Assembly (NCBI GenBank): GCA_963774415.1
Contig: CAVZEU010000007.1
Location: 186,001 to 250,000, forward strand
DNA length: 64,000 nt
Source: SZUA-36 sp963774415
GTDB taxonomy: Bacteria > Pseudomonadota > Gammaproteobacteria > Xanthomonadales > SZUA-36
Reading direction: 5' to 3'
Below are positions 9,138 through 17,457 of this stretch, in pieces. The translations under genes and the position numbers were made by a program. Numbering within the stretch: the stretch's first letter is position 1; the number at the start of each line of letters is the position of its first letter. The notes beneath the pieces are model-generated. The model saw only the letters and a list, made by a program, of their open reading frames with translations. It searched no databases and was not told the origin of the DNA.

Positions 9138-9207
9138 CGGCTTATTCCGTTATCTTTGCGCTTTTCAGCGACCCGCTTCATTTGCGATGCCCCCTACCAT
9201 AACCGAC

Positions 9208-10107
9208 ATGCACCGCCCGCAGAAGTCAGCCGCTGATTTGCTGGCCCGCCAGCTCCTGTCCTGCCTTTTGGCTGTTGGCCTCAGCGGTCCACTGCAGGCG
9301 TGGGGGCCGGAGGCCCACGCAGCCATCGGCATGCTGGCGCTGAGCCAACTGCAACCGGGCGCCCGCGCAAGGCTGGACCGGATATTGGCCGGGCCCGAGG
9401 GCGAAACGATGCGCGCCGCCTGCAACTGGCCCGACGCGGTACGCGAGGAAGAGGCATGGAAATGGAGCGCGCGGCTGCATTACATCGACCTGCCGCGGGG
9501 CGCCGTGGCTTATTCGCAGACGCGCGACTGCCCTGACCGGCTGTGCGCCGCGGAAGCCATCAAGAACTACGCGAAGGAACTCGCCAATCCCGCTGTCGGC
9601 CGCAGGCAACGCTCACGCGCGCTGGCCTGGCTGTGTCACCTGGTGGGCGACCTGCACCAGCCGTTGCACGCCGGTTACGCCGACGACCGCGGCGGCAATG
9701 ATTTCGAGGTCACGTTCAACGGCCAGCAGATGAACCTCCACGCCTTCTGGGACAGTGCCCTGATCCGCCGGCACGCAGCCGACTGGCAGGCGCTGACCCG
9801 GCTGCTGAGCGACGACGACAAGGCCATGGCCGGTGCGGACTGGACCCCGCAAATGGTCGATCAGTGGACCAACGAATCGCACCGTCTGGTCAGGGATCGC
9901 GTCTACCCGCCCGACCCGGTGCTCAGCCGGGCGTACGCGAACAAGGCCTGGATCCTGATGCGGCAGCGCCTGCGCGCGGCGGGCACGCACCTGGCGCAGT
10001 TGCTGAACACAATCCTGGGCGATCCCCCTGCGGCGCAGCCGGAAGGCGCCCGCCGCGGCCCCGGCACTCCTTTGCAGGACCGCCAGTACCGTCAGCAACC
10101 CTATTAA
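9208..10107 (+). CDS. Secreted S1/P1-type nuclease
   Basis: A zinc-dependent nuclease of the S1/P1 family, about 299 residues, that degrades single-stranded DNA or RNA outside the cytoplasm. The signal peptide ends in GPLQA, and the mature protein begins with Trp (WGPEAHAAIG), whose free N-terminus and carbonyl form part of the trinuclear zinc site in this family. Further zinc ligands are visible in HYIDLP, CHLVGDLHQPLHAGYADDRGG and NLHAFWDS. The reading frame is open much further upstream (to 8824), but that part is antisense to pldA. An ATG at 9187 would add seven residues. The C-terminal 40 residues are Pro/Gln/Arg rich and outside the domain. Confidence 0.9.
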   Translation: MHRPQKSAADLLARQLLSCLLAVGLSGPLQAWGPEAHAAIGMLALSQLQPGARARLDRILAGPEGETMRAACNWPDAVREEEAWKWSARLHYIDLPRGAVAYSQTRDCPDRLCAAEAIKNYAKELANPAVGRRQRSRALAWLCHLVGDLHQPLHAGYADDRGGNDFEVTFNGQQMNLHAFWDSALIRRHAADWQALTRLLSDDDKAMAGADWTPQMVDQWTNESHRLVRDRVYPPDPVLSRAYANKAWILMRQRLRAAGTHLAQLLNTILGDPPAAQPEGARRGPGTPLQDRQYRQQPY

Positions 10108-10128
10108 AAGATTCAATTCCTGATCCGC

Positions 10129-11286
10129 ATGATACGCCAAAGCGACATAGACAGCGCTCTCGCCGCCGCCAAAAAATTCGAACTCGTCGAGACGGCCGAT
10201 GAACTCGAGGCAGCCGGACGCCGATGGCGGCAAAAGCAGGTCCTGGGCATCGACACCGAGTTCATCAGAGAGCGCACCTATCGGGCCGACCTGGGCCTGG
10301 TGCAGGTCTCGGACGGCGACCGGGTGTGGCTGGTGGACCCGCTGAAAACCGGCCCGCTCGAGAGCGTCAAACGCCTGTGCGAACACGCGGGAACGCTCAA
10401 GGTCCTGCACGCCCCGTCCGAAGACATCGCCGTGCTCGCGCATGCGGCGCAAAGCTCACTCATGCCGCTGTTCGATACGCAGATAGCCTGTGCGATGCTG
10501 GGCCAGCCGCTGCAGATGAGCTACCACAAGGTCGCCGAATGGCTGCTGCAAGTGCATATCGACAAGGGTGAAACGCGCTCCAGATGGCTGCGGCGGCCGC
10601 TGCGCCCTGCGCAGTTGAAGTATGCGGCGCTCGATGTCTGCCTCTTGCCCCTGATGCAACAGGAACTGGCCGCCCGGCTGCAGGCCATGGGCAGGGCCGA
10701 CTGGCTCAGGGAGGACTGTCAGCGCCTGCTCGACAAGTCCCGGGCGCCCGCCCATCCCGGCAGCGCGTGGAAAAGAATCAGCGGCGCCAACCGTCTCGAC
10801 CCGGCCGCGCGGGCCGTGTTGCGGGACCTGGCCCGCTGGCGGGAAAAGGAAGCCGAACGCAGCAATATGGCGCGCGGCTTCGTGGTCAAGGACACCGCCC
10901 TCATCGCCATTGCCCGTCAACAACCCGCCAACGAGGCCGCACTGGCGGCGCTGGACGTACTGCACCCCGCGGCGCGGCAGCGTTATGGCAAGGACCTGCT
11001 CAATGTCATTGCGAAGGCGCGCGGGGAGGGCCGGAAAATCGACCCGCCGGAACCGCTGACGGGAAAACAGCGAAAAATACTGGCCGCGATGCGCAAGCGG
11101 GTACAGCAAAAAGCCAGCGAGTTATCTGTCGACCCGGCCTTGCTCGCGTCCAGGCGTGATCTCGAATCACTGCTGCAAGCGGCTGCCAACGCGGCTTTGC
11201 CAGAGCGTTTCAACGGCTGGCGCCGCGCGCTGATAACCGATGACCTGCTGGCATTGAAAGCCGGCGCCGAGAACGCGAACCGTTAA
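10129..11286 (+). CDS. rnd: Ribonuclease D
   Basis: A 385-residue 3'-5' exoribonuclease of the DEDDy class, involved in trimming tRNA and other small RNA 3' ends. The exonuclease motifs are seen in order: GIDTEFIRERTY (motif I), LKVLHAPSEDI (motif II) and YAALDVCLL (motif III with the Tyr). An HRDC domain follows near residues 215-295 (DLARWREKEAERSNMARGFV) and a second helical region ends the protein. Length agrees with E. coli RNase D (375). It starts 21 bp after the nuclease gene on the same strand and converges on the HIT gene. Confidence 0.95.
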   Translation: MIRQSDIDSALAAAKKFELVETADELEAAGRRWRQKQVLGIDTEFIRERTYRADLGLVQVSDGDRVWLVDPLKTGPLESVKRLCEHAGTLKVLHAPSEDIAVLAHAAQSSLMPLFDTQIACAMLGQPLQMSYHKVAEWLLQVHIDKGETRSRWLRRPLRPAQLKYAALDVCLLPLMQQELAARLQAMGRADWLREDCQRLLDKSRAPAHPGSAWKRISGANRLDPAARAVLRDLARWREKEAERSNMARGFVVKDTALIAIARQQPANEAALAALDVLHPAARQRYGKDLLNVIAKARGEGRKIDPPEPLTGKQRKILAAMRKRVQQKASELSVDPALLASRRDLESLLQAAANAALPERFNGWRRALITDDLLALKAGAENANR

Positions 11287-11292
11287 TGGCGA

Positions 11293-11637
11293 TCAGCCGG
11301 GCGGCCAGGTGAAAGGGCGGCCGCCGAGCAGGTGCAAGTGGATGTGAAACACCGTCTGGCCCGCGCCGGCATTGCAATTCATCACGACCCGGTAGCCCGA
11401 CTCGTCGACGCCCTCGCTCCTGGCGATGTCCTGCGCGACCAGGAACAGCTTGCCGACCAGTTCGGCATCGTGCGGCCGGATGTCATTGATCGTACGAATG
11501 TGGTTTTTCGGAATGATCAGAACGTGCAGCGGGGCCTGCGGGTTGATATCCCTGAATGCCAGCACCTCGTCGTCCTCGTAAACGATGTCTGCCGGTATTT
11601 CGCGGGCGATAATTTTCAGGAACAGGTCATCTGACAT
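11293..11637 (-). CDS. hinT: HIT-family purine nucleoside phosphoramidase
   Basis: A 114-residue histidine triad protein of the HinT branch, which hydrolyses adenosine 5'-phosphoramidates and similar nucleotidyl intermediates. The triad HIHLHLLGG lies near the C-terminus, with the preceding GAGQTVFH typical of HinT, and the N-terminus DDLFLKIIAREIPADIVYED is characteristic. The chosen start (MSDDLF, ATG at 11637) matches the family N-terminus; the longer open frame up to 11709 is not needed. It converges with rnd, the stop codons being six bases apart. Confidence 0.95.
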   Translation of the reverse strand: MSDDLFLKIIAREIPADIVYEDDEVLAFRDINPQAPLHVLIIPKNHIRTINDIRPHDAELVGKLFLVAQDIARSEGVDESGYRVVMNCNAGAGQTVFHIHLHLLGGRPFTWPPG

Positions 11638-11788
11638 GGGTTTTCTTCCGTTTGGGTTGATAAGCCCCGGCAACACCAGCGGGAAGCCAACGCCGATGGG
11701 CATTTGCATGGTGCTGACAGGCCTGACTGAAAAATGGTAACCGAGTTGGGCGCGGATTCACACCGGCCCCGACAATGGCGGGAACCGG

Positions 11789-12526
11789 CTACCGCTCCGC
11801 AGATTCACGGCTGGGCCAGTCGCTCAGGCTGACCAGTACGTCCTGATCCGAAAGGTCCGCGCTCAGCATCCGCGCAATCTTTTCCGCCGCGACAGCCGGC
11901 TCGGGCAGCTCCCGCGGGTTCTCGGCATGGTAGGCCTTGGCCCGCAGCCCCGTACGCATGGGCCCTGGGTCGATACCGCGCACCACCACCGCTTCGTCGA
12001 GCTCCTGTTCGAACTGACGGACCAGGCCCGCCAACGCGGTTTTACCGGTGCCATAGACACCCCAGTACGCCCCCGAAACTTTTTCGATGTCTTCCAGCAT
12101 AAAGAACAACCGCCCATCAGCGGACGCCTTCAACAGCGGCAGACAGATACGGCTCAGCAGCCACGGCGCATTGACATTGACCTGCATCGACTTGAGCCAT
12201 TGCGCCGGCTCGACGTGGTCGATCGGATGCAGGCCGTCGAATTCGACCGCGCAATGGACCAGGGCGTCGAGGCCGTCCATCTGCTGCTGCACGATGTCCG
12301 TCAGTTCTTCGAACTCGGCGATGCCGACACCGGCCAGGTCGAGCGGATACAGGCCCGGCGAAGGCAGGCCCAGGTCGGTAATACGGTCACTGATACGGCC
12401 GAGTCCGTCACGATCCTTGTCGAGCAGGATCAAGCGCGCGCCCCGGCGCGCGCAAACCAGGGCCAGCGCGCCGCCAAGGCCGCCGGCGGCGCCGGTAATC
12501 AGTATTCTCTTACCACTCAAGTCCAT
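11789..12526 (-). CDS. YciK-like short-chain dehydrogenase lacking the catalytic serine
   Basis: A 245-residue SDR with an N-terminal Rossmann fold (ITGAAGGLGGAL, residues 10-21), Asn119 in QVNVNAPWLL, and Tyr158/Lys162 in WGVYGTGK. Overall it is most like the YciK group. Two landmarks are altered. The NNAG motif reads HCAV (residues 91-94), and the region that holds the catalytic Ser 12-13 residues before Tyr reads FMLEDIEKV (residues 142-150), so Glu or Asp stands where YciK has serines. It therefore may bind NAD(P) without normal dehydrogenase activity, or act on an unusual substrate. The ATG at 12526 starts MDLSGKRIL. It is a single gene, divergent from the fmdB-type gene. Confidence 0.85.
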   Translation of the reverse strand: MDLSGKRILITGAAGGLGGALALVCARRGARLILLDKDRDGLGRISDRITDLGLPSPGLYPLDLAGVGIAEFEELTDIVQQQMDGLDALVHCAVEFDGLHPIDHVEPAQWLKSMQVNVNAPWLLSRICLPLLKASADGRLFFMLEDIEKVSGAYWGVYGTGKTALAGLVRQFEQELDEAVVVRGIDPGPMRTGLRAKAYHAENPRELPEPAVAAEKIARMLSADLSDQDVLVSLSDWPSRESAER

Positions 12527-12653
12527 TGCGCGCTCCCGCTTTTCACAGCCCCATTCTAGCCATATCGCGCCTGCCGCGGTATACAGGCCTGAAAGACATT
12601 ATTTACAATGGCCCCTGCGAATGCCGTTGGAACGGCCCGGATGGAAGCGCTGC

Positions 12654-12938
12654 ATGCCCATTTATGAATACCAGCACAGTACCGATCGCTACTGCGAGCA
12701 TTGCGCCCGTGCCTTTGAGGTATTGCAGAAAGCCACCCAGCCGCCGCTGCAGCTTTGCCCCCGGTGTCACAACCCGGTGCGGCGAAAAGTCTCGGCCGTC
12801 AATCTCGCCAGCCCGGCACCTTCGCTCGATGACGCGAACCTGGACAAACACGGCTTTACCAAATTCAGGAAGGTAGAAAAAGGCGTGTACGAAAAAACCG
12901 CCGGTCCCGGACCCAAAATCATCAGCGACAAGGAGTGA
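12654..12938 (+). CDS. FmdB-family zinc-ribbon protein
   Basis: A 94-residue small protein of the FmdB putative regulator family. It begins MPIYEYQHSTDRYC and carries two CxxC knuckles (CEHC at residues 14-17 and CPRC around residue 36), the zinc ribbon that defines the family, followed by a basic tail region RRKVSAVNL and a low-complexity end. The start is fixed by the conserved MPIYEY; the open frame upstream is antisense to the SDR gene. Its role is unknown: family members were named from formamidase loci but are widespread and not proven regulators. Confidence 0.85.
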   Translation: MPIYEYQHSTDRYCEHCARAFEVLQKATQPPLQLCPRCHNPVRRKVSAVNLASPAPSLDDANLDKHGFTKFRKVEKGVYEKTAGPGPKIISDKE

Positions 12939-13594
12939 CCCAATCCAGCGCGGCTGACGCAGCGCCGCAACCGCGTGCTACCGACAACCAGCCATTCGCA
13001 GCGCCCCGCGCGACGGCAATCGCAGCTCGGAAGCCTGGCGCGCGACTATGACTCGTCCCGTCGCCCGATATGGCGTAACGTGGCCCTCGTGCCAGCGTGA
13101 TGTCGAACCCCGGCGCGCACGGCATTGGCTGTTTGCGGCCGGGCCGAAACCCAGAACTATCGCGTGGGTTCTGCCGCGCCGCCGGGGAACTAAAATCACC
13201 GCTCAATTTCCAAGATATTTTAAGCTGAAACTATTTATTCGCCAGGTGAATACTATACAATTCAACTCTTTGAAATGGCGTGTTTCAACACCGGTTGCGG
13301 CTTCAGTTAGAAAATATGCAAATGCCTGCTATCACAATTCATCAACCCTCCACCCTGAACACCGTCTGTGACCCGTTAAGAACACCGGGCGCAAGCCGTC
13401 GTACGCGCGCCGGTGGCACAAATGCGCTGGTCGGGCGCAAGGCGCAGCACATTGCGGGCGCCGCCTTCCCGGGTTCGATGCGCACGGTTCCCGGACCGAA
13501 AAAGTAGTGAGCATAGGGATAAGCAATGCAGTCGCGCGGACGCGCCATTGCGTTTTGAGCGACTTTCAGAATTGATCTTGATATGGGAGCGATT
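12939..13594. other. Long intergenic region before the hyuA cluster
   Basis: No convincing gene. The first 250 bases are GC-rich and show no ribosome site followed by a plausible frame. From 13200 to 13350 the sequence becomes AT-richer (AAACTATTTATTCGCC, ACTATACAATTC, GAAAATATGC), which would suit a promoter and leader for the downstream catabolic cluster. A 63-codon frame at 13316-13507 has no recognisable product. No tRNA-like or other structured RNA was recognised by eye. Confidence 0.45.
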
Positions 13595-15688
13595 ATGGGT
13601 TTGCGAATAGGAGTAGATGTCGGCGGAACGTTTACCGACTTCCTGGTTACCGACGATGACGGCAATGCCGAGATTTACAAGACCTCGACGACGCCCGATG
13701 ACCCGACCATCGGCTTTTTCCGCGGCCTCGAGAAGGCGGCGGTGCACCATGATATGTCCTTGGATGACTTTCTCGGCCAGGTGCAAACGATCGTACACGG
13801 AACCACGATTACCACCAATGCCACGTTGACGGGTAACGGCGCGAAGACCGGTTTCGTTACGACCCGCGGGTTCCGCGACGTGCTGAACATGCGCCGTGGC
13901 CTGAAAGAACGGCAGTTCGAAAAATATGCACCGCCGCCGGCGCTGGTGCCGCGGCGGCGAATCCAGGTCGTCGAGGAACGCATAGACGTCAACGGTCAGG
14001 TGGTGACACCGTTGAACGAAGACGATGTGCGCGCGGCAGCGGCGTATTTTCGCGAGCACCAGGTTGAGGCCGTTGCGGTCTCGCTGCTCTGGTCATTTCG
14101 TAACCCGGTGCACGAACAACGCATTCAGGAAATCCTCGAAGCGGAGTTGCCGGGGGTCTACCTGTCGCTTTCCACTGAGGTTCTGCCCCAGATACGCGTC
14201 TATGAACGCAACTCCACGACTGCACTGAACGCCTATGTCGGCCCGGTCCTGACCCGCTACCTGACACGTCTGCAGGATGAACTGGAAGCGCGTGATTTCA
14301 CAGGCAACCTGTTGATCATGCAATCAAACGGCGGCGTCATGTCGCCGCAAGTGGCGCAACGTTTCGCGTCCAACACGTTGTTGTCAGGCCCGGCCGGTGC
14401 GCCCATGGCCGGGGTTTTCTACGGCGCCACCCACGGCTTTCGGAATGTGATCACCGTCGATATGGGGGGCACGTCGTTCGACGTTGCGCTGGTAAAGGAC
14501 GCGGTACAGGCGGTAACCACCGAAGGTACGATTGGTGAGCACCGCATCGCGTCACCGATCCTCGATATCCATACCATCGGCGCCGGCGGTGGTTCCGTCG
14601 CCTGGATCGACAGCGGCGGCCTGCTCGCGGTCGGCCCCAAGAGCGCCGGCGCCCAACCCGGGCCTGCCTGTTACGGGCGTGGCGGGACAGAGCCGACGGT
14701 GACCGACGCCCAGGTGGTGCTCGGTTACCTGGACCCGGAGCTTTTCGAGAAAGGCGAATTGCAATTCGATGTGGCTGCCGCCAGCAAGGCCATCAACGAA
14801 AATATTGCGCAACCGTTGAATATGGACCTTGTCCACGCGGCGGACGGAATTTACCAGTTGGTCAACAACAACATGGCCGCGGCGCTGAGCGTCGTCTCCG
14901 TGCAGCGCGGTTATGATCCGCGGGAATTCGTCCTGGTGGTGGCCGGGGGTGCCGGGCCGATCCACGCGGCGGCTATCGCGCGCGAACTGGAAATTCCGTT
15001 GATCCTGGTACCGCGGGAATCTTCGGTTTTTTGTGCTGCCGGAATGCTGATCTCGGACTTGAAACACGACTACGTGCGCACCTATGCCAGGGAATTCGAC
15101 CAGGTGGATGTGGCCGAGGTGCAGGCCCTGTTTGCGGATATGGCAACGACAGCCAGGGATACGCTGGCGTCCGAGCGGGTGCCGGGAAGTGAAATGCAAG
15201 TGCAGTACTCTGCCGACTTGCGTTATGTCGGGCAGTTCAACGAGGTCGAAGTGGACGTGCCCGCCAGCGGCAGGATTTCGCCCGCAACGCTGGAACAGAT
15301 GGCGAGCGCATTTCACGCACGCCACGACAGCCTCTACGGCTACTCCATGCAGACCGCGCCGCTCGAACTGATCAACCTGCGCATTACCGCTTATGGCAAG
15401 ACCTTCAAGCCAAAACTGGAACGCTCTCCCAGGGGCGGCGCCGATGCCGCGCAGGCGCGCGTGGGGATGCGCGAGGCCTGGTTCGATGGTAAATTCATCC
15501 AGACAGCGGTTTATGACGGCCTGAAACTGGTTAACGGCAACCACGTGGAAGGGCCGGCCATTGTCGTTCAGCCGACGACGACGCTGGTGGTCCCGCCGGA
15601 CTTCGACCTGGTCTGCGACGATTATCAGAACTACCTGATCTTCACCAAGGGGAAGGACATCGACGCGCTTTGCAAAGCGTTACAGTGA
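13595..15688 (+). CDS. Hydantoinase A / acetone carboxylase beta-type subunit (HyuA superfamily)
   Basis: About 697 residues, the ATP-binding subunit of the HyuA/HyuB superfamily, which includes N-methylhydantoinase, 5-oxoprolinase, caprolactamase, acetone carboxylase and acetophenone carboxylase. Members use ATP to phosphorylate a carbonyl oxygen, which allows hydrolysis or carboxylation. The actin-like phosphate loop GVDVGGTFTDF is at the N-terminus; HGTTITTNATL and TVDMGGTSFDVAL mark the further nucleotide motifs. I chose the second ATG (MGLRIGVDV) because GGGAG precedes it by five bases; the ATG at 13583 adds four residues. hyuB follows after 12 bp. The third, zinc-binding small subunit of acetone carboxylase is not present nearby. 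The substrate cannot be assigned from sequence. Confidence 0.9.
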   Translation: MGLRIGVDVGGTFTDFLVTDDDGNAEIYKTSTTPDDPTIGFFRGLEKAAVHHDMSLDDFLGQVQTIVHGTTITTNATLTGNGAKTGFVTTRGFRDVLNMRRGLKERQFEKYAPPPALVPRRRIQVVEERIDVNGQVVTPLNEDDVRAAAAYFREHQVEAVAVSLLWSFRNPVHEQRIQEILEAELPGVYLSLSTEVLPQIRVYERNSTTALNAYVGPVLTRYLTRLQDELEARDFTGNLLIMQSNGGVMSPQVAQRFASNTLLSGPAGAPMAGVFYGATHGFRNVITVDMGGTSFDVALVKDAVQAVTTEGTIGEHRIASPILDIHTIGAGGGSVAWIDSGGLLAVGPKSAGAQPGPACYGRGGTEPTVTDAQVVLGYLDPELFEKGELQFDVAAASKAINENIAQPLNMDLVHAADGIYQLVNNNMAAALSVVSVQRGYDPREFVLVVAGGAGPIHAAAIARELEIPLILVPRESSVFCAAGMLISDLKHDYVRTYAREFDQVDVAEVQALFADMATTARDTLASERVPGSEMQVQYSADLRYVGQFNEVEVDVPASGRISPATLEQMASAFHARHDSLYGYSMQTAPLELINLRITAYGKTFKPKLERSPRGGADAAQARVGMREAWFDGKFIQTAVYDGLKLVNGNHVEGPAIVVQPTTTLVVPPDFDLVCDDYQNYLIFTKGKDIDALCKALQ

Positions 15689-15700
15689 GGGTACCCATCC

Positions 15701-17455
15701 ATGAACGCAAAAGTGAAAAAGACCGACATCGACCCCATCAAGGTTTCCGTTATCGGTAACCGCCTGGACGCCATCAGCAAGGAAATCGGCCAGACGATGT
15801 TACGCACGTCACGCTCGCCCATTTTCTCCGAGGCGCGCGATTTCGTCACCGGCATCTTCGACAGCCAGTTGCGGCTGGTGGCGCAAACGGCCTACATACC
15901 GGTGTTGATGGGCGCCTTGCCCTACGCGGTAAAAAGCATTGCGGAAACCTTCGCCGGCGATATTGAAGACGGTGACGTTTTTATCCTCAATGATCCGTAC
16001 CGAGGCAATAACCACCCGCCCGACATCACCATTGCCAAGCCGATATTCTTCAAGGGGAAGATCCGTTTCTGGTCCGTGGCGAAAGGGCACCACGCGGACG
16101 TGGGCGGAGGCGGCGTCGCCGGATACAACCCGCAAGCGCGTAGCATCTGGGAGGAATGCATCCGCATCCCGCCGGCCAAGCTCTACATGGCCGGCAAACC
16201 CAACAAGGCGTTATGGGACACCATCCTGCTGAACGTGCACCTGCCGTTTCTGGTCGAGGGCGACCTGCACTGCGAGGTCGGCGCCGTGACCATCGGTGGC
16301 AGGAGCCTGGTGGCGTTGTTGGAAAAATACGGGACGAGCCTGGTGAGCACCGCGATCGAAGAAATTTTTGCGGCGTCGGAACGGCAGATGCGCGCGGTCA
16401 TCCGCGAAGTGCCGAACGGTACGTTCAAAGCGGAACGATTCATCGACCACGACGGCATCGACAAGAGCAAAATGATCGCCGTACGCGTTAGCGTGGAGGT
16501 GGAGGACGAAGAAATCACCTTTGATTTTTCGGCCAGTGACCCACAGGCCACCGGTTACGTCAACAGCACCATGCCCAACACGGTGTCCTCCTGTTTCCTG
16601 GCGTTGTTCACCTCCATCGGCTCCGAAGTACGGTTCAATGAAGGCGCGTTACGGGTATTGCGCGTCATCGCACCACCGGGGTCCGTGGTCAATGCGGCCG
16701 AGCCGGCGCCGGTTACCGGCTGCACGATTGCATCCGCACAGGCGATCATCGAAGCCGTCTGGCTGGCGCTCTCGCAAGCGGTACCGGACAAGGTGGACGC
16801 CTGCTGGTCACGTTGGTGCGGCCCGGCTTCGATGGGCTTCAATCCGCGTACCGGACGGTTGTTCGGCGACATTCACTTCATGTGCAAGGGCGGTGGCGGC
16901 GCATCCAAGGGCCTGGATGGCTGGGAACACCTGGGTACGGTCGTCTGCTCCGGTGGTTTGCGCGCGCCGGACCCGGAACTGCACGAACTGATCAACCCAT
17001 ACACGGTGTTGCAGTACGAATACTGGCCGGACAGCGCCGGGGCCGGCCAGTGGCGCGGCGGAGTGGGCACAATTTATCGCTGGCGCGTCGACGCGGACGA
17101 TATTGCAGTGGCCAATTTCGGCGGCGGCAACCGGCCGGAGACGGTGCCCTTCGGGCTGGAGGGCGGCAAATCAGCACCGCCGCACGAACTCTATCTGCGC
17201 AAACAAGACGAATGCATCACGGTCGATGCGGAGAGTGTCTACTCCTATACGCGCGGTGACGTTTTTGAAATCTACGAAAGCGGCGGCGGCGGCTACGGCG
17301 ACCCGCGGCAGCGCGATCTGGAACGGGTGCGTGCGGACGTCATCGACGGCCTGGTCTCCATTGACAAGGCGCGCGCTGATTACGGCGTGGCCATCGACGC
17401 CGAGAGCGGGGAAATCGACGCTGGGGCGACCGCAGAACTGAGACGGGGCAGCTAG
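15701..17455 (+). CDS. Hydantoinase B / acetone carboxylase alpha-type subunit (HyuB superfamily)
   Basis: A 584-residue partner of the upstream HyuA-type subunit; in relatives this subunit carries the metal and substrate site. Superfamily signatures are present: LRTSRSPIFSEARDF near residue 31, NDPYRGNNHPPDI near residue 104, and the His-rich KGHHADVGG near residue 128. The C-terminal glycine-rich GGGGYGDPRQRD is also typical. Gene spacing (12 bp after hyuA, 2 bp before the mutase gene) makes co-translation likely. Whether the pair hydrolyses a lactam or carboxylates a ketone cannot be decided. The neighbouring acyl-CoA ligase and mutase fit a pathway that ends in CoA esters better than simple hydantoin use. 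Confidence 0.9.
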   Translation: MNAKVKKTDIDPIKVSVIGNRLDAISKEIGQTMLRTSRSPIFSEARDFVTGIFDSQLRLVAQTAYIPVLMGALPYAVKSIAETFAGDIEDGDVFILNDPYRGNNHPPDITIAKPIFFKGKIRFWSVAKGHHADVGGGGVAGYNPQARSIWEECIRIPPAKLYMAGKPNKALWDTILLNVHLPFLVEGDLHCEVGAVTIGGRSLVALLEKYGTSLVSTAIEEIFAASERQMRAVIREVPNGTFKAERFIDHDGIDKSKMIAVRVSVEVEDEEITFDFSASDPQATGYVNSTMPNTVSSCFLALFTSIGSEVRFNEGALRVLRVIAPPGSVVNAAEPAPVTGCTIASAQAIIEAVWLALSQAVPDKVDACWSRWCGPASMGFNPRTGRLFGDIHFMCKGGGGASKGLDGWEHLGTVVCSGGLRAPDPELHELINPYTVLQYEYWPDSAGAGQWRGGVGTIYRWRVDADDIAVANFGGGNRPETVPFGLEGGKSAPPHELYLRKQDECITVDAESVYSYTRGDVFEIYESGGGGYGDPRQRDLERVRADVIDGLVSIDKARADYGVAIDAESGEIDAGATAELRRGS

Positions 17456-17457
17456 CG

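Noticed and set aside
13316..13507. Short frame in the leader before hyuA
   Set aside because: No ribosome site, no similarity recognised and unusual Arg/Gly-rich content.
13595..17455. Calling HyuA/HyuB acetone carboxylase
   Set aside because: The small gamma subunit is absent and superfamily motifs do not separate carboxylases from hydantoinases.
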